In this document: piece after piece, positions 8,541 to 17,495 of the stretch
How positions within the stretch are numbered: position 1 is the stretch's first letter
How the letters are laid out: each line of letters opens with the position of its first letter
Origin: JAKAWQ01 sp963840545
GTDB lineage: Bacteria > Pseudomonadota > Alphaproteobacteria > Acetobacterales > Acetobacteraceae
Assembly (NCBI GenBank): GCA_963840545.1
Contig: CAWIZE010000009.1
Span: 15,606-79,605 of the forward strand
Reading direction: 5' to 3'
Length of the DNA stretch: 64,000 nucleotides
Position numbers and translations under genes: made by a program
The notes under the pieces: model-generated
What the model was told of the DNA's origin: nothing
Database searches by the model: none
The model's input: the letters and a program-made list of their open reading frames with translations, nothing else

Positions 8541-9927
8541 TTCAGGTGGGATTGATCCCGTGGGGACTGATCCCGTGCGCGTGCGCTTCGCGCCGAGCCC
8601 GACGGGGCTGCTCCATGTCGGCAATGCGCGAATGGCGCTGCTCAACTTCCTCTTTGCCCGCCGCCATGGCGGGGAATTCCTGCTGCGGCTGGACGACACC
8701 GATACGAAGCGGTCGCGGCCCGAGCATGCGGCGGCGATCCTCAGCGACCTCGCCTGGCTCGGGCTCGCCTGGGAGGGGCCGTTCCGCCAGTCCGGGCGGC
8801 TCGCGCGCTATGCGGAGGCGGCCGAGGCGTTGCGGCGGAGCGGCCGGCTCTATCCGTGTTACGAGACGGCTTCCGAGCTTGCGGCAAAGCGGGAGATGCA
8901 GCGCCGCCGCCGCCTGCCGCCGGTCTATGATCGCGCCGCGCTCCGGCTGACCGATGCGGAGCGGGCGCGCGCGGAGGCGAGCGGGCGGCTTCCTTATTGG
9001 CGCTTCCGCCTCGCGGCGCGGATCGTGGCCTGGCAGGACCTCGTGCTCGGGGAGCGGCGCGTGTCGCTCGGCAGCGTTTCGGATCCGGTGCTGGTACGCG
9101 AGGACGGAACGCCGCTCTACACCTTCAGCTCGATCGTCGATGACCGTGATTTCGCGATCACGCATGTCATTCGCGGCGAGGACCATGTGACCAACACGGC
9201 CGTGCAGATCGATCTCTGGGAGGCGTGCGACGCGGCGCCGCCGCCCGCGTTCGCGCATCTGCCGCTGCTCGCCGACGAGGCCGGGGGAAAGCTCTCGAAG
9301 CGGGTGGGGAGCCTGGCCATCCGCCGCCTCGCCGAGGACGGGATGGAGGCGATGGCGCTGGCGAGCTACCTGGCGCGGCTCGGCAGTGGCGGCGAGATCG
9401 CGCCGGCATCGCTCGGGGAGCTTGCGAAAGACTTCGATCTTTCCCGCTTCTCGCGCTCGCCGGCGCGCTTCGACATGCAGCAGCTTCTGGCGCTCAATCG
9501 CCAGGTGCTCCTTCATCTTCCGTTCGCGGCCGCGGCCGGGCGGCTGCCGGCCGGGGCGAGCGAGGAATTCTGGCTCGCGGTGCGGGGAAATCTCGATCTC
9601 CTGGGCGAGGCGCGGCACTGGTGGGACGTGGTGGCGGGCGAGATTGCGCCGCCGGTGCTGGAGGGCGAGGGGGATTTCCTCGATCAGGCGGCTTCGCTGC
9701 TGCCGCCCGAGCCGTGGGACGAGGGGACATTCGCCGCCTACGCCAAGGCGCTCGCCGCGGCCACGGGCAGGCGCGGGCGGGCGCTCTTCCATCCGCTTCG
9801 CCTGGCGCTGACGGCCGAGGAGAGCGGGCCGGAGCTTGCCCGAATGTTTCCCCTCATGGGCCGAGCGCGCGTGCGCGAGCGGCTTCAGCGCGCCGGCGCC
9901 CGTCTTTCCTCGCGGAAGACGATATAG
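8533..9927 (+). CDS. gltX: Glutamate--tRNA ligase
   Basis: A 464-residue class I aminoacyl-tRNA synthetase that charges tRNA-Glu (possibly also tRNA-Gln, as in many alphaproteobacteria). The HIGH-like motif HVGN is at 28-31 after FAPSPTGLL, the KMSKS-like motif KLSKR is at 253-257, and LRLDDTDTKRS and RGEDHVTNT are family blocks. The C-terminal anticodon-binding region is present. The gene starts inside tonB (8-base overlap). Its 3' end overlaps the convergent RND transporter gene by 43 bases, so the last residues are unusual. Alphaproteobacteria often carry two gltX copies; which one this is cannot be told. Confidence 0.92.
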   Translation: MTDSGGIDPVGTDPVRVRFAPSPTGLLHVGNARMALLNFLFARRHGGEFLLRLDDTDTKRSRPEHAAAILSDLAWLGLAWEGPFRQSGRLARYAEAAEALRRSGRLYPCYETASELAAKREMQRRRRLPPVYDRAALRLTDAERARAEASGRLPYWRFRLAARIVAWQDLVLGERRVSLGSVSDPVLVREDGTPLYTFSSIVDDRDFAITHVIRGEDHVTNTAVQIDLWEACDAAPPPAFAHLPLLADEAGGKLSKRVGSLAIRRLAEDGMEAMALASYLARLGSGGEIAPASLGELAKDFDLSRFSRSPARFDMQQLLALNRQVLLHLPFAAAAGRLPAGASEEFWLAVRGNLDLLGEARHWWDVVAGEIAPPVLEGEGDFLDQAASLLPPEPWDEGTFAAYAKALAAATGRRGRALFHPLRLALTAEESGPELARMFPLMGRARVRERLQRAGARLSSRKTI

Positions 9928-12900
9928 AGCGCGGGGATCACCAGGACAGTGAGCAGGGTCGAGGAAAGCAGGCCGAAGAGCAGGGAAATCGCCAGGCCCT
10001 GGAAGATCGGGTCGGTGAGGATGGTGGCGGCGCCGATCATCGCCGAGAGCGCGGTGAGCAGGATCGGGCGGAAGCGGATCGCGCCGGCGTCGTAGCAGCA
10101 TTGGCGGAGCGGCTTGCCGCGCGCGCGTTCGTTGCGGATGAAATCGACGAGCAGGATCGAGTTGCGGACGATGATGCCGGCAAGCGCGATGAAGCCGATC
10201 ATCGAGGTCGCGGTGAAAGGCGCGTCGAAAAGCCAGTGCCCGGGCACGATGCCGATCAGGGTCAGCGGGATCGGGGTCAGGACCACGAGGGGGATCTTGA
10301 AGCTGCGGAACTGCGCGACGACCAGGATGTAGATGCCGAGCAGCGCCACCATGAAGGCGGCGCCCATGTCGCGGAAGGTGACGTAGGTGATCTCCCACTC
10401 GCCGTCCCAGAGCAGCGCGGGGCTCGCTTCGTTCGTCGGCTGGCCGCGGAAGCGGATCGCGGGCTTCGGGAGGTTGCCCCAATCATGCTGGGCGACGAGC
10501 TTGTCCACTGCGAGCATGCCGTAGATCGGCGCCTCGAAGCGACCGGCGAGCTCCGCCATCACCATGTCGGCGAAGTGCCCGTCGCGGCGGAAGATCACGG
10601 GCGAGCCCTCTTCCTGCGAGACGCGCACCACCTGGCCGAGCTCGACCACGGCCTTGCTGCCGGGGACGGTGTTGGCGGCGACGGGGGTGGAGGCGAGGCG
10701 GGAATCCCAGCTCAGGTCGCGCTTGGGCAGGCCGACGGCGATCTCGATCGGCAGGCGCTCGGCGCCGCGATAGGAATATCCGACCGGCACGCCGCCGAAG
10801 AGCGCCTGGATCGTGTCGTAGACATCCGATTGCTGGACGCCGAAATATTCGAGCCGGTCCTGGTCGATCGCGATGCGCAGGCGCGGCTGAGGTGGACCCC
10901 AGGAATCGTGGACATCGACGATGAAGGGGACTTTCGCGAAGAGTGCTTTCACCTGCTCGGCGACCGCGCGGCGGGTGGCGTAGTCGGGGCCATAGATTTC
11001 GGCGAGGAGGGTGGCGAGGACGGGCGGGCCGGGCGGCACCTCGACCACCTGCAGGGTGGCATCCGCGGGGAGCGGCAGCGCGGCGAGCGCCCGGCGGAGC
11101 GCGATCGCGATGGCATGGCTCTGGCGGGCGCGTTCGGCCAAGGGCATGAGCTCGAGCTGGAGCTGGCCCTGATAGGGCGCGGTGCGCATGTAATAATGCC
11201 GCACCAGCCCGTTGAAGTCGAACGGCGCGGGCGTGCCGGCATAGAGCTGGATCGCCTGCACCTCGGGCACGGTTTCGGCGATGCGCGCGGCGGCGAAGAG
11301 CTTCTGCTCGGTGTCCTCGAGCGTGGCACCGGGCGGCAGGTCGAGCAGCACCGAGAGCTCGGACTTGTTGTCGAAGGGAAGGAGCTTGACGGTGACGGCC
11401 TCGGTGTAGAAGAGCGCGCAGGCGGCGATGGTCGCGGCGGAGACGACGACGAGGAAGATCGCGGCACGGCGGCGGGTTTTGAGGACCGGCACGGCGACCG
11501 CGCGATAGAGGCGGCCGAGCCGGTCCTCACCGGGGCGATGCTCGATGGGTGGCTCCGCGCCCGGCGCGGCGCCGCGGGCGAGCTTCAGCATCAGCCACGG
11601 CGCCACGACCATCGCGATGAAAAAGGAAAACAGCATCGCGGCCGAAGCATTGACCGGGATCGGCGCCATGTACGGCCCCATCAGCCCGGAGACGAAGAGC
11701 ATGGGCAGCAGGGCCGCGATCACGGTCAGCGTCGCGACGATGGTCGGGTTGCCGACCTCGGCCACCGCCTCGATCGCGGCGGCGATGCGCGGGCGTTGCG
11801 AGCCATTGATCCCTGGGCCCATGGCCCAATGGCGGGAGATGTTCTCGACCACCACGATCGCGTCGTCGACCAGGATGCCGATCGCGAAGATCAGCGCGAA
11901 CAGGCTGACGCGGTTGATCGTGTAGCCCATCTGCCAGGAGGCGAAGAGTGTCAGCAGGATCGTCGCCGGGATCGTAACGAGCGTGACGACGCCCTCGCGC
12001 CAGCCGATCGCGAAGCCGATCAGCACCACGATCGAAACGGTGGCGAGGCCGAGATGGAAGAGCAGCTCGTTCGCCTTCTCGTTCGCGGTCCGGCCGTAAT
12101 TGCGCGTCACCTCGACGCGCAGGTCGGAGGGGATGAGCCGTGGCTGGAGCGCGCGGACGCGGGCGATGATGTCATCGGCGACGACCACGCCATTGGCGCC
12201 GGGCCGCTTGGCGAGCGCGATGCTGACCGCCGGAGCCTGCTGCCATGCCGCGCCTTGCTTGGCGATGTTCCAGACACGGCTCTCGACCGGGCTCGGGCCG
12301 ACCACCACCTTTGCCACGTCGCGCACATAGACCGGCCTGCCGTCGCGCGTCTTGATCAGCAGGAGGCCGATATCGGGCACGCCCGAGAGCGTCTGGCCGG
12401 CGGCCACGGTTTCCATCACGCCGGCGTCGCGCACGCTGCCGGCGACGAAGGAGCGGTTGGCGCCCTGCACCTTGGCGACGAGGTCCTGCAGGGTGACGCC
12501 GAAGAGAGCGAGTTTCTCCGGATCGGGCTCGACGCGGATCTCGTTGGGGCTGGTGCCCGAGATGTAGGAGAGGCCGATATCGGGGACCTTGATCAGCTCG
12601 GTCTGCAGCTTCTCGGCGAGCTGGTAGAGGTCCATGGCACTCCAGCGTTGCGCCGCATCGGGCTTTGGCGAGAGCGTGAGAACGACGACGGCTACGTCGC
12701 TGATGCCGCGGCCGACGACCAGCGGTTCGGGAATGCCGATCGGGATGCGGTCGTAATTGGCGCGCAGCTTCTCGTCCACGCGCTCGACCGCGACATCCTC
12801 GCTGGTGCCGACGACGAAGCGCGCCGTCACCATCACCCGATCGTCCTGGGTCTGGCTATAGACATGCTCGACGCCGGGGATCGCCTCGACGATGGTTTCG

Positions 12901-13115
12901 AGCGGCTTGGTGACCAGCTCCACCGCGTCCGGCGCCTTGAGGCCGTTGGCCGTGACCATGATATCGACCATCGGCACGCGGATCTGCGGGTCCTCCTCGC
13001 GCGGAATGTTGAGCAGCGCGACGAGTCCAAGCGCCAGGGCGGCGAGCAGGAAGAGCGGCGTCAGCGGCGAACGGATGCTCGCCGCCGCGAGCCGGCCCGA
13101 GAGACCGAGAGTCAC
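9885..13115 (-). CDS. RND family efflux permease (AcrB-like)
   Basis: A 1076-residue inner-membrane RND pump subunit. The start has the first membrane helix and the PREEDPQI motif, then the porter domain. The second helix bundle carries the proton-relay aspartate pair in ILVDDAIVVVENISRHW, and the duplicated C-terminal half ends with LLTALSAMIG and LLFGLLSSTLLTVLVIPALY. It uses proton influx to export substrates with a membrane fusion partner and an outer-membrane channel. The start is a GTG overlapping the stop of the adaptor gene (GTGA), so the two are coupled. No outer-membrane factor gene is nearby. Position behind a BigR-like repressor and rhodanese suggests control by sulfide or persulfide. 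Confidence 0.92.
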   Translation of the reverse strand: MTLGLSGRLAAASIRSPLTPLFLLAALALGLVALLNIPREEDPQIRVPMVDIMVTANGLKAPDAVELVTKPLETIVEAIPGVEHVYSQTQDDRVMVTARFVVGTSEDVAVERVDEKLRANYDRIPIGIPEPLVVGRGISDVAVVVLTLSPKPDAAQRWSAMDLYQLAEKLQTELIKVPDIGLSYISGTSPNEIRVEPDPEKLALFGVTLQDLVAKVQGANRSFVAGSVRDAGVMETVAAGQTLSGVPDIGLLLIKTRDGRPVYVRDVAKVVVGPSPVESRVWNIAKQGAAWQQAPAVSIALAKRPGANGVVVADDIIARVRALQPRLIPSDLRVEVTRNYGRTANEKANELLFHLGLATVSIVVLIGFAIGWREGVVTLVTIPATILLTLFASWQMGYTINRVSLFALIFAIGILVDDAIVVVENISRHWAMGPGINGSQRPRIAAAIEAVAEVGNPTIVATLTVIAALLPMLFVSGLMGPYMAPIPVNASAAMLFSFFIAMVVAPWLMLKLARGAAPGAEPPIEHRPGEDRLGRLYRAVAVPVLKTRRRAAIFLVVVSAATIAACALFYTEAVTVKLLPFDNKSELSVLLDLPPGATLEDTEQKLFAAARIAETVPEVQAIQLYAGTPAPFDFNGLVRHYYMRTAPYQGQLQLELMPLAERARQSHAIAIALRRALAALPLPADATLQVVEVPPGPPVLATLLAEIYGPDYATRRAVAEQVKALFAKVPFIVDVHDSWGPPQPRLRIAIDQDRLEYFGVQQSDVYDTIQALFGGVPVGYSYRGAERLPIEIAVGLPKRDLSWDSRLASTPVAANTVPGSKAVVELGQVVRVSQEEGSPVIFRRDGHFADMVMAELAGRFEAPIYGMLAVDKLVAQHDWGNLPKPAIRFRGQPTNEASPALLWDGEWEITYVTFRDMGAAFMVALLGIYILVVAQFRSFKIPLVVLTPIPLTLIGIVPGHWLFDAPFTATSMIGFIALAGIIVRNSILLVDFIRNERARGKPLRQCCYDAGAIRFRPILLTALSAMIGAATILTDPIFQGLAISLLFGLLSSTLLTVLVIPALYIVFREERRAPAR

Positions 13116-14104
13116 GGCCGGACCAGCGTATCGCCCGCGTGGACGCCGGAGAGGACCTCGAGGCCGTCCGGCATCGAAGGCGTCGGGTGCGGCTCGCCGC
13201 GCTGGATCGGGACGGCGATGGTGCTGCCGTCCGCTTGGGCGAGCCGGACGTAATCGAGCCCGAAGCGCGTCTCGATGAAGCTCTCGGGGATGATGTACGC
13301 GGGGCGCGTGCCGGCCGGGACCCAGACGAGGACGCGCAGGCCCACGAAGTAGCTGCCGAGCCCGGGGGCGGTGGCGTCGGCCTCGACGCGGCCGTTGCGG
13401 ATCTCGGGATAGACGAGCGTAATGCGGCCGAACGCGACCGCGGGTTCGCCGATTTCCGTCCCATCGATCCGCACAAGATCGCCGGCGCCGAGGTCGCGCG
13501 CGCTCCGCTCCGGAACTTCGAGCCGCAGCACGAAGCCGTGCTCGGCAATGGTCGCGATGGTCTCGCCGGCGAGCACGACCGTGCCGGCGGTGTCGGGCAC
13601 CTCGAGCACGCGCCCATCGGTCGGCGCCAGGACCTGGCCTTCGGCGATCTGCTGCTCGACCACCGCGCGGCTCTGGATGCGCGCGTTGAGCACGCTTTGC
13701 GCGATGTCGAGCGCGGTGCGCGCGCGATCATATTGCTGGCGCGAGACGGCGCCCTGGCCGACGAGCGCCTGGGCACGGCTGAAATCGGCCGCGGCCTGGG
13801 CGAGGCTCGCCTGAAGCCCGGCGATGTCGGCATCGAGCGAATCGCGCTGTAGGAGGAGCTTCTCGTCGGCGACGACGGCCAGCACCTGGCCCTTCCTCAC
13901 CTCGTTTCCGTCGTTCACGGCGAGGCTCGCGATCGTGCCGCCGATGCGCGTGCGCGCGGGCACGACATTGCGGCTTTCCACGGTCGCGAACACCGCTTTC
14001 TCGTCGGCGACGGCGGCGCGCCGGACAATGAAGGTCGCGGGCGCGGCGCGCAGCGCGGGTGCGGCGAGGAGGAAGAGCGCGGCGAGGGCGACGGAGAGGC
14101 GCAT
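13112..14104 (-). CDS. RND efflux periplasmic adaptor (HlyD/MFP family)
   Basis: A 330-residue secreted membrane fusion protein. A signal peptide ends near residue 20 (LLAAPALRA). A barrel-sandwich (biotinyl-lipoyl-like) domain split by an alpha-helical hairpin at ~85-150 follows (SLAQAAADFSRAQALVGQG), with VLAPTDGRVLEV closing the lipoyl half. It links the inner-membrane RND pump to an outer-membrane channel. The stop overlaps the start of the pump gene (GTGA), and the rhodanese gene lies 6 bp upstream. It appears to be the third gene of the bigR-rhodanese-MFP-RND operon. Confidence 0.9.
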   Translation of the reverse strand: MRLSVALAALFLLAAPALRAAPATFIVRRAAVADEKAVFATVESRNVVPARTRIGGTIASLAVNDGNEVRKGQVLAVVADEKLLLQRDSLDADIAGLQASLAQAAADFSRAQALVGQGAVSRQQYDRARTALDIAQSVLNARIQSRAVVEQQIAEGQVLAPTDGRVLEVPDTAGTVVLAGETIATIAEHGFVLRLEVPERSARDLGAGDLVRIDGTEIGEPAVAFGRITLVYPEIRNGRVEADATAPGLGSYFVGLRVLVWVPAGTRPAYIIPESFIETRFGLDYVRLAQADGSTIAVPIQRGEPHPTPSMPDGLEVLSGVHAGDTLVRP

Positions 14105-14110
14105 CGCGGC

Positions 14111-14488
14111 CTACGGACCGCGATCGAGCACCAGGCCGGTCGCAGGGTCGAGCTCAACGGTCGGCAGGCCCGCCGCCTTCCAGGCACCGATCCCACCCTG
14201 CATGTGCTGGCGCACCGGCACGCCCGCGGTGGCGCAGGCGGCAAGCGCCGCGGCCGAGCGCTTGCCCGAGCCGCAATGCAGCACGACCGGCCGGCCGTCG
14301 GAGAATGGGAGCGATGCCGGATCGAAGGTCGAGAGCGGAAAAAGGAGCGCGCCCGGGATGCGCTCGGCGGCGTATTCCTGCGGCTCGCGCACGTCAACCA
14401 GCACGATCTCGTGGCGGAGCAGGCGATCGTGGACGAGTTTCGGGCTGAGCTCGCGAGGGGTTTCCGGGGGCTGTTCCATGATCAGCAT
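14111..14488 (-). CDS. Rhodanese-like sulfurtransferase
   Basis: A single-domain rhodanese of 125 residues (122 if the ATG at codon 4 is used). The catalytic Cys72 sits in the loop HCGSGKRS, with VLVDVREPQEYAAERIPGA before it. Such proteins carry persulfide sulfur between thiols in the cytosol. The gene directly follows the ArsR/BigR-like regulator, and it is divergent from a sulfide:quinone reductase and a DUF2892 protein. In YgaP-type proteins rhodanese and DUF2892 are fused; here they are separate. A role in handling sulfane sulfur made by the SQR is the natural reading. Confidence 0.9.
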   Translation of the reverse strand: MLIMEQPPETPRELSPKLVHDRLLRHEIVLVDVREPQEYAAERIPGALLFPLSTFDPASLPFSDGRPVVLHCGSGKRSAAALAACATAGVPVRQHMQGGIGAWKAAGLPTVELDPATGLVLDRGP

Positions 14489-14492
14489 ATCC

Positions 14493-14873
14493 TCAGGTGA
14501 GGCGTGGGCGGCGGTCCTTGATCTGGGTCAAGTCGGCAGCGTGGCTGGATCGATTCCGGCCGCCGGCGGGAGGTGGGGCGCAATAGAGGCGGAAGAGGGT
14601 CTCGATTACGGTTCGGGCGGGCTTGCTTGCGAGCGAATACCAGATCGTCTGCGCATCGCGCCGCGCGCGGACCAGCCGCTCGCGGCGGAGCACGGCGAGG
14701 TGCTGGGAGACGGTGGAGTCCCTGAGATCGAGTGCCGCGGCGAGCTCGCCAACCGAATGCTCGCCCGCGACCAGGCGGCAGACGATCATCAGCCGGTGCG
14801 AGTTGGCGAGCGTCTTCAGGAGCTCGGCGGCGGCCCCTGCGGCCTCGGCCATGCGGGCGGCTTCTACTTTCAT
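14493..14873 (-). CDS. bigR: ArsR-family repressor, BigR/YgaV-like sulfide sensor
   Basis: A 126-residue winged-helix repressor from the ATG at 14873 (LLKTLANSHRLMIVCRLV, then STVSQHLAVLRRERLVRARRDAQTIWYSL). Two cysteines, Cys32 and Cys98 (ETLFRLYC), match the pair that forms the disulfide or polysulfide bridge in BigR, SqrR and YgaV. Those proteins leave DNA when persulfides form. This fits its neighbours: rhodanese downstream and SQR divergent. An in-frame TTG further upstream would add 12 residues lying inside the operator, so the ATG was preferred. The gene name is by similarity of motifs and context. Confidence 0.85.
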   Translation of the reverse strand: MKVEAARMAEAAGAAAELLKTLANSHRLMIVCRLVAGEHSVGELAAALDLRDSTVSQHLAVLRRERLVRARRDAQTIWYSLASKPARTVIETLFRLYCAPPPAGGRNRSSHAADLTQIKDRRPRLT

Positions 14874-14878
14874 ACTTG

Positions 14879-14904
14879 CGTATATACGAAGAAGCGAATA
14901 TATG
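14879..14904. promoter_or_regulatory. Palindromic operator, probable BigR-like binding site
   Basis: The perfect palindrome CGTATATACG (14879-14888) is followed after AAGAAG by a related half CGAATATATG (14895-14904), giving an AT-rich inverted repeat in a GC-rich context. It lies just upstream of the repressor ATG in the gap between the divergent repressor and SQR operons, so one site could control both. AT-rich palindromes of this kind are typical of ArsR/BigR operators. Binding itself is inference. Confidence 0.6.
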
Positions 14905-15028
14905 GTCAAGGGCCGTTGCGCGAGCGGGATCGATCCATGTCGGGGACGATCGCCACTCCCGCCGGCCGAGTGAAATCAAGGCGCGGCGGACCCGGAGCGG
15001 TACCGCGCGCCGGAGAAAGGGACGGAAA

Positions 15029-16306
15029 ATGGCCGAAATCGTCGTTCTCGGGGCGGGGCTTGCCGGCACGCTCGCCGCCCTCGAGCTCGCGCCCGAGCTG
15101 CGCCGTGAAGACCGCTTGACGCTCGTCGCCGAGGGCAGCCGCTTCCAATTCGTGCCCTCCAACCCGTGGGTCGCGATCGGCTGGCGCAAGCGGCCCGATA
15201 TCGAGGTCGATCTCGAGGCGATGGCGCGGCGGAAAGGGATCCGCCTGGTCAGCATCGGCGCGCGCCGGGTCGATCCGGCTGAGAACCGGCTCGAGCTCAA
15301 TGACGGGGCGAGCCTCGCCTACGACTATCTCGTGGTCGCGACGGGCCCGGACCTGGCCTTCGACGAGGTCCCCGGGCTCGGGCCGGCCGGGCATACGCAA
15401 TCCATTTGCCGGACCGATCACGCCGAGCGCGCGCACGCTGCCTTCGAGGCGTTCTGTGCCGATCCGGGCCCGATCGTCGTCGGCGCCGTGCAGGGCGCCT
15501 CGTGCTTCGGGCCGGCCTATGAGTTCGCCTTCATCCTCGATACCGAACTGCGCCGCCGTAAGTTGCGCGACCGCGTGCCGATGAGCTTCGTCACCGCCGA
15601 GCCCTATATCGGCCATCTCGGACTCGACGGCGTGGGCGACACCAAGGGCCTGCTCGAATCCGAGCTTCGCCAGCGCCACATCAAATGGATCACCAATGCC
15701 AGGGTGGCGTCGGTGTCCGAAGCGGCGCTGGCGGTGGAGGAGCTGAACGAGGATGGCAGCCTGCGCAAGGCGCACGCGCTCGCCTTCCGCTATGCGATGC
15801 TGCTCCCGGCCTTTCGCGGGGTGGCGGCGCTCAGGGGCAACGAGGGGCTGGTCAATCCGCGCGGCTTCGTGCAGATCGACGAGCACCAGCGCAATCCGAG
15901 ATACCCGAACGTCTTCGCGGTCGGGGTGTGCGTCGCGATTCCGCCGACCGGCGCGACGGCGGTGCCGGTCGGCGTGCCGAAGACCGGGTTCATGATCGAA
16001 TCGATGGTGACGGCGACGGCGCGCAATATCGCGGCACTCCTGCGCGGCAAGCGCGCCGGGGCGCGCGCGAGCTGGAACGCGGTCTGCCTTGCCGATCTCG
16101 GCAATTCCGGGATCGCCTTCGTCGCCAAGCCGCAGATCCCGCCGCGCAACGTGAATTGGTCCGCGAAGGGCGCCTGGGTGCATCTCGCGAAAGTGGGCTT
16201 CGAGCGATATTTCCTGCGCAAGATCCGCAAGGGCGAGAGCGAGCCATTCTATGAGCGCTTCCTGCTCGGCCAGCTCGACATCGCCAAGCTGAAGGAGAAT
16301 GCGTGA
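15029..16306 (+). CDS. sqr: Sulfide:quinone oxidoreductase-like flavoprotein
   Basis: A 425-residue FAD protein from the ATG at 15029, behind GGAGAAAGGGA. The dinucleotide motif VVLGAGLAGTLAALEL opens the protein. Cys127, Cys159 and Cys301 lie where SQRs carry their three redox cysteines (SICRTDH, GASCFGP, VGVCVAIPP). SQR oxidises sulfide to sulfane sulfur and passes electrons to the quinone pool at the inner membrane. A DUF2892 membrane protein follows 33 bp later. The divergent BigR-like regulator and rhodanese support the call. Another member of the family (flavocytochrome c sulfide dehydrogenase or NDH-2) is less likely given the cysteines and neighbours. Confidence 0.88.
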   Translation: MAEIVVLGAGLAGTLAALELAPELRREDRLTLVAEGSRFQFVPSNPWVAIGWRKRPDIEVDLEAMARRKGIRLVSIGARRVDPAENRLELNDGASLAYDYLVVATGPDLAFDEVPGLGPAGHTQSICRTDHAERAHAAFEAFCADPGPIVVGAVQGASCFGPAYEFAFILDTELRRRKLRDRVPMSFVTAEPYIGHLGLDGVGDTKGLLESELRQRHIKWITNARVASVSEAALAVEELNEDGSLRKAHALAFRYAMLLPAFRGVAALRGNEGLVNPRGFVQIDEHQRNPRYPNVFAVGVCVAIPPTGATAVPVGVPKTGFMIESMVTATARNIAALLRGKRAGARASWNAVCLADLGNSGIAFVAKPQIPPRNVNWSAKGAWVHLAKVGFERYFLRKIRKGESEPFYERFLLGQLDIAKLKENA

Positions 16307-16339
16307 GCCGGATATCCGGCGATCGCCAAGGAGGATGAG

Positions 16340-16543
16340 ATGAGCGTCGATCGTGCCGTGCTGATCTTCGCCGGAGCCATGGTGCTGGCGAGCGCACTGC
16401 TGGCCTGGCTGGCGAGTCCCTGGTGGCTGCTGCTCACCGCTTTCGTCGGTCTCAACCTGGTGCAGGCCGGAATCACCGGGCTCTGCCCGGCCGCGATGGT
16501 CTTCAAGCGGCTCGGCCTGCCGCCCGGCGCCGCCTTCCGCTGA
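16340..16543 (+). CDS. DUF2892 inner-membrane protein (YgaP-type membrane domain)
   Basis: A 67-residue protein with two closely spaced membrane helices (LIFAGAMVLASALLAWLA and WWLLLTAFVGLNLVQAGITG) and the DUF2892 signature GLCPAAMVFKRLGL. The family forms the membrane part of YgaP rhodaneses and is often found near sulfide-oxidation genes. It has a good ribosome site (AAGGAGG) and follows sqr by 33 bp, so it is probably cotranscribed. It may tether or partner the separate rhodanese encoded across the divergent promoter. Confidence 0.85.
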   Translation: MSVDRAVLIFAGAMVLASALLAWLASPWWLLLTAFVGLNLVQAGITGLCPAAMVFKRLGLPPGAAFR

Positions 16544-16562
16544 GGCTCCGCGCCCGCCCGCG

Positions 16563-17495
16563 TCAGCGCCCCCAGCGCAGGACCAGCGGATCGAGGCGGC
16601 GGGCGGTTTCGATCAGGCCGGCGCGGGTCGCGGGATGGAGCGGCTGGAGCGGCGCGCGCACGGCTTCCGAGGCGATGACGCCGCCCTCCTTCATCAGCGC
16701 CTTGCAGCCGGCAAGCCCGCACTGGCGGTTCTCGTAGTTGATGAGCGGCAGCCAGCGGCCATAGGCGGCGACGGCCTCCTCGCGGCGGCCGGCGGCGTGC
16801 GCATCGATGATCTGGCGGATGCCGTCGGGATAGCCGCCGCCGGTCATCGCCCCGGTCGCCCCGGCATCGAGGTCGGCGAGCAGGGTGATGCCCTCCTCGC
16901 CGTCCCACGGCCCGGCGATTGCATCCCCGCCCGCCGCGATCAGCTCGCGGAGCTTGGCGGCAGCACCCGCCGTCTCGATCTTGAAGTAGGAGACCGCGGG
17001 GATCTCGCGCGCCATGCGGGCGAGGAAGGCCGCGGAAAGCGGCGTGCCGGCAACCGGCGCGTCCTGGATCATGATCGGGATCGAGATCGCGGCGGCCACC
17101 GCCTGGAAGAAGCCGTAGATGCCCGGCTCGGCGACGCGGACGGTGGCGCCGTGATAGGGCGGCATCGCCATCACCATCGCCGCGCCGGCTTGCTCGGCGG
17201 CGCGCGAGCGCTCGGCGCAGAGGCGGGTTGCGAAATGGCTGGTCGTCACGATCACCGGCACCCGGCCGGCAACGTGCTCGAGCACCGCGTGCATCACCTG
17301 CGCGCGCTCGTCGTCGGCGAGCGAGAGCTGCTCGGAGAAATTGGCCAGGATGCAAAGGCCCTCCGAGCCGGCATCGATCATGAAATCGACGGCGCGGCGC
17401 TGGCCGGCGAGGTCGAGTTCGCCGCGCTCCTCGAAGATGGTGGGAACGACGGGGAAGACGCCGCGATAGGGGGCGGGGGATTTCGTCTCGGTCAT
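16563..17495 (-). CDS. DapA-family aldolase/dehydratase
   Basis: A 310-residue class I aldolase of the dihydrodipicolinate synthase/N-acetylneuraminate lyase superfamily. The Schiff-base lysine is Lys172 in SYFKIET. The usual tyrosine segment reads IMIQDAP, so this is probably not a true DapA but one of the 2-keto-3-deoxy sugar acid or related lyases/dehydratases. The ATG at 17495 overlaps the stop of the GMC oxidoreductase gene (ATGA), so it lies at the end of that operon. Together with the divergent ABC importer this suggests a catabolic route for an unidentified organic substrate. Confidence 0.85.
   Translation of the reverse strand: MTETKSPAPYRGVFPVVPTIFEERGELDLAGQRRAVDFMIDAGSEGLCILANFSEQLSLADDERAQVMHAVLEHVAGRVPVIVTTSHFATRLCAERSRAAEQAGAAMVMAMPPYHGATVRVAEPGIYGFFQAVAAAISIPIMIQDAPVAGTPLSAAFLARMAREIPAVSYFKIETAGAAAKLRELIAAGGDAIAGPWDGEEGITLLADLDAGATGAMTGGGYPDGIRQIIDAHAAGRREEAVAAYGRWLPLINYENRQCGLAGCKALMKEGGVIASEAVRAPLQPLHPATRAGLIETARRLDPLVLRWGR

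Noticed and set aside
9225..13253. Open frame of 1342 codons on the plus strand
   Set aside because: It is the complement of the RND pump gene with low-complexity D/G/R/A composition; the pump on the other strand is unmistakable.
16563..17495. True dihydrodipicolinate synthase (dapA)
   Set aside because: The Tyr-bearing segment is IMIQDAP and the context is catabolic; only the superfamily is safe.
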